DNA of 64,000 bases from an uncultured Coriobacteriaceae bacterium (GTDB taxonomy: Bacteria; Actinomycetota; Coriobacteriia; Coriobacteriales; Atopobiaceae): NCBI GenBank assembly GCA_902795065.1, contig CADBJR010000010.1:42088-106087 (forward strand), given 5' to 3'. Under the pieces are notes generated by a model. The model made no database searches. It was not told where the DNA came from and saw only the letters and a program-made list of their open reading frames with translations. This document shows, piece after piece, positions 59,180-64,000 of the stretch (its first letter is position 1; each line of letters opens with the position of its first letter). The position numbers and the translations under genes were made by a program.

Positions 59180-60748
59180 ATGGGAATGTCCGCGTTCGAG
59201 GTGCTCGGCCCCATTATGGTGGGCCCGTCGAGCTCGCACACCGCGGGAGCGCTCCGCATCGCGCGCGTCGCCCGCCTGCTGGCGCCGCGTCCGCTCGCAC
59301 GGGTCGACTTCACCCTGTTCAACTCCTTCTCGCGCACCCATCGGGGCCACGGCACCGACAAGGCCCTCGTGGCGGGCATCCTCGGCCTCGATACCGACGA
59401 CGAGCGCGTGCGCGACTCGTTCGCCCTGGCGGAGGAAGCCGGCCTCGTCTTCTCGATCGTCGAGGGCGGAGACGACGCGTCGCTCCACCCCAACACCGTG
59501 CGCATCTCCATGCATCCCGCGGAGGGACGCCCCGTCGTGGTGGAGGGCGAGTCGCTCGGCGGCGGCCGCATCCGCATCAGCAGCATCGACGGCGTGGGCG
59601 TCAACATCAAGGGCGAGCTGCCCACGGTCTTCGTCGCCCACCGCGACAAACCCGGCGTGCTCGCAGCGCTCACCGGGGCGCTCGGAGCGCGCGGGCTCAA
59701 CATCGCCACCATGCGCACTTTCCGCGCCGAGCGCGGCGGGGCTGCCTACACCGTGTTCGAGGCGGACGAGCGGATCCCCGACGACCTGATCGACGAGGTG
59801 CGCGGCATCGCCCACGTCACCTTCGCGTCGGCCGTGAACGTCGCAGGGGCATCGCAGCAGGAAGCAGGCGACGTGATCCTCTCGTTCTCGAGCGGAGCAC
59901 GCCTTGCGGAGCTCTGCCAGGAGCATGGATGCAGCATCGGATCCCTCATGCGCGCAGCAGAAGCAGAGCGCTGCGGCGACGAGAGCCTCGCGGACGCGCG
60001 GATGGACCGCGTGCTCGCGCTCATGCACGAGGAGGCCTGCGAGACCCTGAGCTTCCCGCGTCCCTCGCTCGGCGGCTTCCTGGACGGGCAGGCAGCAGCG
60101 GTCGCACGTTCCACGGCGCCACTCGCGTACTCGCTCATGGGCGGGACGCTCACCAGTGCCGTGGCTTACGCCATGGCCGTCCTCGAGCGGAGCGCATCGA
60201 TGGGCGTCATCGTGGCTGCACCGACGGCGGGATCCGCCGGCGTGGTGCCGGGCGCGGTACTCGCCTGCGGCGAGGCCATCGACGCCGACAGCGCAGCGCT
60301 CTCCCGCGCGCTCTGGAACGCGGCGGCGATCGGCGCGCTCATCTCGGAGAACGCCAGCGTATCGGGCGCCGAGGGCGGGTGCCAGGCGGAGGTCGGAACG
60401 GCTGCCGCGATGGCCGCGAGCGCCCTCGTCGAGCTGCTCGGTGGGTCCGTGGCGCAGTGCCTCGATGCGGCGTCGATCTGCATCGGCAACCTGTTGGGCC
60501 TCGTATGCGACCCCGCGCGCGGCATGGTGGAGTACCCCTGCCAGAATCGCAACGCAATCGGTGTGGCGGCGGCCTTCTCGTCGGCGCAGCTCGCGCTGGC
60601 AGGCGTGACGAGCCCCGTTCCGCTGGATGAGGCGATAGATGCGCTGGCGCGGGTTGGCGCGGCGCTTCCCGAGAGCCTGCGCGAGACGGCGCAGGGCGGC
60701 CTCGCAGCCTGTCCCAGCGTCTGCGCCGGCTGCCCCGGTTGCGCATAG
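59180..60748 (+). CDS. L-serine dehydratase, iron-sulfur type, single chain
   Basis: A 522-residue fusion of beta and alpha parts. N-terminal FEVLGPIMVGPSSSHTAGAL and FNSFSRTHRGHGTDKALVAG, an ACT domain (FVAHRDKPGVLAALTGALGA, about 150), then the alpha catalytic part with VIVAAPTAGSAGVVPG, SGAEGGCQAEVG and GLVCDPARGMVEYPCQNRNA, which supply 4Fe-4S cysteines. It deaminates serine to pyruvate and is oxygen-sensitive. I chose ATG at 59180, 6 bases after GGAGG; 59174 is too close to it. The last residues, CPSVCAGCPGCA, form an extra cysteine cluster. Confidence 0.93.
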   Translation: MGMSAFEVLGPIMVGPSSSHTAGALRIARVARLLAPRPLARVDFTLFNSFSRTHRGHGTDKALVAGILGLDTDDERVRDSFALAEEAGLVFSIVEGGDDASLHPNTVRISMHPAEGRPVVVEGESLGGGRIRISSIDGVGVNIKGELPTVFVAHRDKPGVLAALTGALGARGLNIATMRTFRAERGGAAYTVFEADERIPDDLIDEVRGIAHVTFASAVNVAGASQQEAGDVILSFSSGARLAELCQEHGCSIGSLMRAAEAERCGDESLADARMDRVLALMHEEACETLSFPRPSLGGFLDGQAAAVARSTAPLAYSLMGGTLTSAVAYAMAVLERSASMGVIVAAPTAGSAGVVPGAVLACGEAIDADSAALSRALWNAAAIGALISENASVSGAEGGCQAEVGTAAAMAASALVELLGGSVAQCLDAASICIGNLLGLVCDPARGMVEYPCQNRNAIGVAAAFSSAQLALAGVTSPVPLDEAIDALARVGAALPESLRETAQGGLAACPSVCAGCPGCA

Positions 60749-60800
60749 GACAAAGGAGGATTCCTTCTGTCTCAGAAAAGGACCGAAGGGAGCATCGCGC

Positions 60801-61355
60801 TCAGCTCACGAAACGCGCTAGCAGCGACGAGGAGTTCGCGAGCAGCATTTCCACGCGCTCTGTCAGCCGATCGGGCTTCTCGCGCATGCCGTCGTCGATC
60901 CACGCTTGGATGATCTCGGTGAGTCCTGCCGTGTAAAAGCGCGCGATCATCGCCCGATCGCTCGGCGCGATACCCATTCCCGCAGAGGCATCCTCGACAA
61001 TCCGCATGATGAGCAGGCCTATCTCCTCCTTGAACACCTTGATCGAGCTGTCCCGCCCATCTTCTGCTGCAACCTTGAGCACAAGGCTGCGGTTCGCGTA
61101 GAGCATGTCGAGCACCGCCCTCAGCCACACCTGCCAGCTGCTGTCGCGGTACGGCGCCACCGTGCGGAGGATCACCTGATGCGCCGTCCAGTTGGTGAGG
61201 TCCTCGATGCACCGGAAATGATAGTAGAACGTCTGGCGCGAGAGCCCGCTGCGTTGCGCCACCATGGTCACGTTGATCTGCTCGATGGGCAACTCGTCGA
61301 GGAGCTCGATGAAGGAACGCGCAAGCTGCAGCTTCCGGTCGATGCTTCGTGCCAT
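60801..61355 (-). CDS. TetR-family regulator
   Basis: A 184-residue protein of the DhaS/TetR type: ELPIEQINVTMVAQRSGLSR, then QTFYYHFRCIEDLTNW as helix-turn-helix; the C-terminal domain is all helical. The start is ATG at 61355 with AAGGAGG about 9 bases before it. It is divergent from the radical SAM-DegV pair, and the gap holds inverted GACAC/GTGTC sites, so it probably controls that pair. Confidence 0.9.
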   Translation of the reverse strand: MARSIDRKLQLARSFIELLDELPIEQINVTMVAQRSGLSRQTFYYHFRCIEDLTNWTAHQVILRTVAPYRDSSWQVWLRAVLDMLYANRSLVLKVAAEDGRDSSIKVFKEEIGLLIMRIVEDASAGMGIAPSDRAMIARFYTAGLTEIIQAWIDDGMREKPDRLTERVEMLLANSSSLLARFVS

Positions 61356-61421
61356 GGCAACCGCCTCCTTAAGAAACACGGCGAAGCCGCCGATACGGCT
61401 CGTACTCTTCCATCATCCAGC

Positions 61422-61474
61422 TTTTTTGACACTCGGCATACAGTGAAACGACACGTTCAGACAAAGTGTCAAGA
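61422..61474. promoter_or_regulatory. paired operator-like inverted sites between TetR and radical SAM genes
   Basis: TTTTTTGACACT (61422-61433) and AGTGTCAA followed by GAAAAA (61465-61478) face each other across 31 bp. The spacer contains GTGAAACGACAC with further GACAC/GTG half-sites. TTGACA may double as a -35 element. Confidence 0.55.
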
Positions 61475-61565
61475 AAAATCGGCCTCTAGCTGGCATCTTC
61501 GCTGCATGCGGGTATCTTAACAGCAGTCTTGACAACGGGAGTGCCGCTTACAGATGGGAGAGCCC

Positions 61566-62933
61566 ATGCAGACAAAACTCGCGCACGCAGCGGAGCGAAA
61601 GGCATTCGAAATCGCAGCGGACAAGCTCATCTCGAGCGCGTCGAGCGAAAACCGCGCGGAAGCCATAGAGAGCTATATCGGCCTGGCAGGCAAGCTCATC
61701 GGCAGGTATGTCCCCCAAGTCGAGGCGGGGATGCGCAGGGCCGTCTACCCGGGCTCCAAATGGGAGCGCTGGATCTTCCGCCTTGCCGACGAGATCGATC
61801 CGCACGTGCTCAAAACCTTCGTCATGAGCGGTGGCTACGAGGCAGCGTTCCGTGGATTCAGGAACACCGTCCAGAATGCCGAACACTACGGCTGCAACAT
61901 CCCCTGGATCATCCTGTTCGACCCCACGAGCGCCTGCAACAAGCATTGCATCGGCTGCTGGGCGGCGGAATACGGCCATCAGCAGAATCTCTCCTACGAC
62001 GACATGGATCGCCTCGTCACGCAGGGTTCCAAGCTGGGCTGCCATATGTACATGCTCACGGGAGGCGAGCCGCTCGTGCGCAAGAAGGACGTGCTCAAGC
62101 TGGCCGAGGCTCATCCCGACTGCCTCTTCAACATCTTCACCAACGCGTCGCTTGTGGACGAAGCGTTCTGCACCGAGTGCCAGCGGCTGGGAAACCTCGT
62201 CTTCTCGGTCTCGCTCGAGAGCTTCGAGCCCGAGGTCAACGATGGGCGGCGCGGCGACGGGTCGTTCGACGAGGTTATGGCCGCGTTCGACCTCATGCGC
62301 GCGCATGGGCTCATCTTCGGCACATCGACCTGCTACACCCGCGACAACATCGAGCGCGTGACCTCCGATGAGTTCTTCGACCTCATCATCGGGAAGGGCT
62401 GCCGCTATGCGTGGTTCTTCCACTACATGCCCGTGGGCGACGGCGCCAACGCCGACCTTATGCCCACGCCCGAGCAGCGCGAGTACATCCTGAACCGCAT
62501 CAGGGAGGTGCGCGGATACGAGGGCGGCAAGGAGATCTTCGCCATGGACTTCCAGAACGACGGGCAGTTCGTGGGCGGTTGCATCGCCGGCGGGCGCGCC
62601 TATTGCCATATCAACGCTCGGGGTGATGTGGAGCCCTGCGTCTTCATCCACTACTCCGACGCGAACATAAAGGAGAAGAGCCTGCTTGAATGCCTGAAGC
62701 AGCCCATCTTCATGGCGTATCGCAAGCACTACCCATGGAGCGAGAACCACCTCATGCCTTGCCCCATGCTCGAGAACCCCAAAGTGCTGCCCCGGATCGT
62801 GCATGAGTCGGGCGCTCCGTCAACCGACTACGTCTCGCCCGAGTCCGTGGAGACGCTCATCTCCCGCACCGAGGCCTATGCCGCAGCGTGGAAGCCCGCG
62901 GCGGAGCGTCTCTGGAAGGAAATGGAGCGATGA
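61566..62933 (+). CDS. radical SAM protein with SPASM-like C-terminus
   Basis: A 455-residue protein. About 110 helical residues precede the radical SAM core; cluster motif CNKHCIGCW has Cys124, Cys128 and Cys131, then MLTGGEPLVRKKDVLKLAEA. The C-terminal GGCIAGGRAYCHINARGDVE with following PCVF and later CPMLENP resembles the SPASM auxiliary-cluster region. Similar proteins modify peptides or lipids; no precursor peptide was seen nearby. The start at 61566 follows GGGAGA closely. Stop overlaps the DegV ATG. Confidence 0.9.
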   Translation: MQTKLAHAAERKAFEIAADKLISSASSENRAEAIESYIGLAGKLIGRYVPQVEAGMRRAVYPGSKWERWIFRLADEIDPHVLKTFVMSGGYEAAFRGFRNTVQNAEHYGCNIPWIILFDPTSACNKHCIGCWAAEYGHQQNLSYDDMDRLVTQGSKLGCHMYMLTGGEPLVRKKDVLKLAEAHPDCLFNIFTNASLVDEAFCTECQRLGNLVFSVSLESFEPEVNDGRRGDGSFDEVMAAFDLMRAHGLIFGTSTCYTRDNIERVTSDEFFDLIIGKGCRYAWFFHYMPVGDGANADLMPTPEQREYILNRIREVRGYEGGKEIFAMDFQNDGQFVGGCIAGGRAYCHINARGDVEPCVFIHYSDANIKEKSLLECLKQPIFMAYRKHYPWSENHLMPCPMLENPKVLPRIVHESGAPSTDYVSPESVETLISRTEAYAAAWKPAAERLWKEMER

Positions 62934-63820
62934 GCGCCTGTACCATCATCAGCGATTCCACCTGCGATTTCTCGGCTTTCCAAGCCAAGGCGTCGCGGGT
63001 GGAAATCGTCCCCTTCCACTACAGCGATACGACGGGGTCGTTCACGGGCGACGACGACCTGTTCCAGTCCGTCTCGCCGCGCGACTTCTACCGGCTGATC
63101 ATGTCGGGACGGGTGCTCCACACCTCGCAGCCCTCGCAGCTGGAGTTCGCAGATGCGTTCCGACGCGTTCTGGAAGGCGACGGGGAGGCCGTGGTGTTCT
63201 GCATCTCGAGCGGTCTCTCGGGAGGCTATAACGGAGCCGTGCTCGCACGCAATCTGCTGTCGGAAGAGAATCCCGATGCCGAGCGCAGGATTCACATCGT
63301 GGATTCGCTGCTCGCTTCAACCCCTATGCACATCCTGGTGGATGAAGCCTGTCGCAGACGCGACCAGGGCTGGAGTGCCGAGCAGATAGCCTCATGGGCT
63401 CTCGACGCGCGCTATGAGCTGCAGACGCTCTTCATGGTGGACGGGCTCGAGGCGCTGCATCGCGGTGGACGCGTGCCCAAGACGGTTGCGGTTGCCGGCG
63501 ACAAGCTCAACGTGAAGCCGCTGCTGACCTTCGATCTCGAGGGCAAGCTCGCGCTGTGCGGTGCGACGCGCGGCCGCAAGAAGGGCCTCGCCAAGCTCGA
63601 GGCGAACTTCGAGAAAAAGCACGCGGATGGCGAGGCTCCCCTGGTCGTCGGTATCGGCGACGCGGATGCCGTTGCAGAGGCTGATGCTCTGGCCGACCGG
63701 CTGCGCGCACACTACCCCGAGCTGCGCGTGCTGCGCTCCACAATCGGCCCCACCATCGGCTGCCATGTAGGAGCCGGCATGATCTCGTGCTGCTTCTGGG
63801 GAGCAGACCGCCGAGGGTAG
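62930..63820 (+). CDS. DegV family fatty-acid-binding protein
   Basis: A 296-residue DegV protein: TIISDSTCDFSAFQAK, TSQPSQLEFADAFRRVL, VVFCISSGLSGGYNGAVLAR, MVDGLEALHRGGRVPKTVAV and the final STIGPTIGCHVGAGMISCCF. DegV/FakB proteins hold a fatty acid for fatty acid kinase. The ATG overlaps the radical SAM stop (ATGA), so the two are made together, an uncommon pairing that hints at a lipid substrate for the radical SAM enzyme. Confidence 0.93.
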   Translation: MSACTIISDSTCDFSAFQAKASRVEIVPFHYSDTTGSFTGDDDLFQSVSPRDFYRLIMSGRVLHTSQPSQLEFADAFRRVLEGDGEAVVFCISSGLSGGYNGAVLARNLLSEENPDAERRIHIVDSLLASTPMHILVDEACRRRDQGWSAEQIASWALDARYELQTLFMVDGLEALHRGGRVPKTVAVAGDKLNVKPLLTFDLEGKLALCGATRGRKKGLAKLEANFEKKHADGEAPLVVGIGDADAVAEADALADRLRAHYPELRVLRSTIGPTIGCHVGAGMISCCFWGADRRG

Positions 63821-63834
63821 GAATCCCGCAGCCG

Positions 63835-64000
63835 CTACGCCAGGGCGTCGATCATCTTGATGAGTCTGGTATAGAAATCGCGTATATCGTGCTTCCTCAT
63901 AAGGCCGCCCTGCAGCCACATGTGGTCCGCCTCGAGGGTGGGCAGCACGTTCCACATGCCCGCCTCGATCTCCTTGCGGTCGAACGGCTTCGACGGCGCA
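63835..64000 (-). CDS. partial gene at window edge, unidentified
   Basis: The last 54 codons of a minus-strand gene whose start is beyond the window, stop codon at 63835-63837. Readable pieces are FDRKEIEAGMWNVLPTLEAD and FYTRLIKMIDALA. Codon use matches neighbours, so it is likely real. Family not recognised. Convergent with the DegV gene, 14 bp apart. Confidence 0.6.
   Translation of the reverse strand, partial: APSKPFDRKEIEAGMWNVLPTLEADHMWLQGGLMRKHDIRDFYTRLIKMIDALA

Overview
This is a 64 kb stretch of a GC-rich bacterial chromosome. Gene content fits a strictly anaerobic gut actinobacterium of the class Coriobacteriia, probably close to Collinsella. The pointers are indolepyruvate:ferredoxin oxidoreductase, a single-chain Fe-S serine dehydratase, a radical SAM/SPASM protein, a LuxR-type regulator next to a small catabolic-looking cluster, and strong AAGGAG-type ribosome sites. 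The assignment is inferred from style and gene set, since there is no rRNA or other marker. I found no tRNA, rRNA, CRISPR array, intact insertion sequence or prophage.

Layout. 0-10 kb: a PucR-type regulator, a TauE/SafE permease fused to a phytol/dolichol-kinase-like domain, a RhuM-Fic protein, an AI-2E family permease, a broken Gfo/Idh oxidoreductase and a membrane-anchored C11 (clostripain) protease. 10-16.3 kb: the most unusual region. A LuxR-type regulator heads a one-directional cluster of a GroEL paralogue, a trigger-factor fragment-like chaperone, a short-chain dehydrogenase (SDR), a 71-aa protein, a divergent PanB-fold protein and a second SDR. Long palindromes lie between its genes, and a 19-bp motif is shared by the regulator promoter and the first SDR promoter. 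16-19.6 kb: a methyltransferase, an MGMT-like protein and HtpG. 19.7-27.6 kb: a probable fructan locus with a GH32 lipoprotein, a 1,610-residue lipoprotein made of ten carbohydrate-binding-like modules, and a divergent LacI regulator.

27.6-38 kb: two EamA permeases, a HigBA-like toxin-antitoxin pair with an SOS-like box, 5-formyl-THF cyclo-ligase, a GNAT acetyltransferase, an operon of S33 peptidase, GPH symporter and M20 peptidase, an Asp/Glu racemase and a FrlD-like sugar kinase. 36.9-40.6 kb: arylacetate formation (iorA, iorB and a phenylacetate-CoA-ligase-like gene). 40.7-43 kb: an exported lipoprotein version of a cysteine-desulfurase-like PLP enzyme with a metallo-beta-lactamase-fold hydrolase. 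43-50 kb: thiamine pyrophosphokinase with a HAD phosphatase, an FmdB-type zinc ribbon, and the housekeeping operon priA-def-fmt-rsmB. 50-54.5 kb: a YbjQ-type protein, a TipA-like MerR regulator, thpR, and metK under a SAM-I riboswitch. 54.5-64 kb: alanine dehydrogenase, a DnaQ-like exonuclease, two TetR regulators, gltX, L-serine dehydratase, a radical SAM protein translationally coupled to a DegV protein, and a partial gene at the right edge.

The intergenic DNA is unusually rich in near-perfect palindromes, and two families occur twice. The candidate new system is the chaperone-SDR-PanB-like cluster. Its substrate cannot be read from sequence alone.
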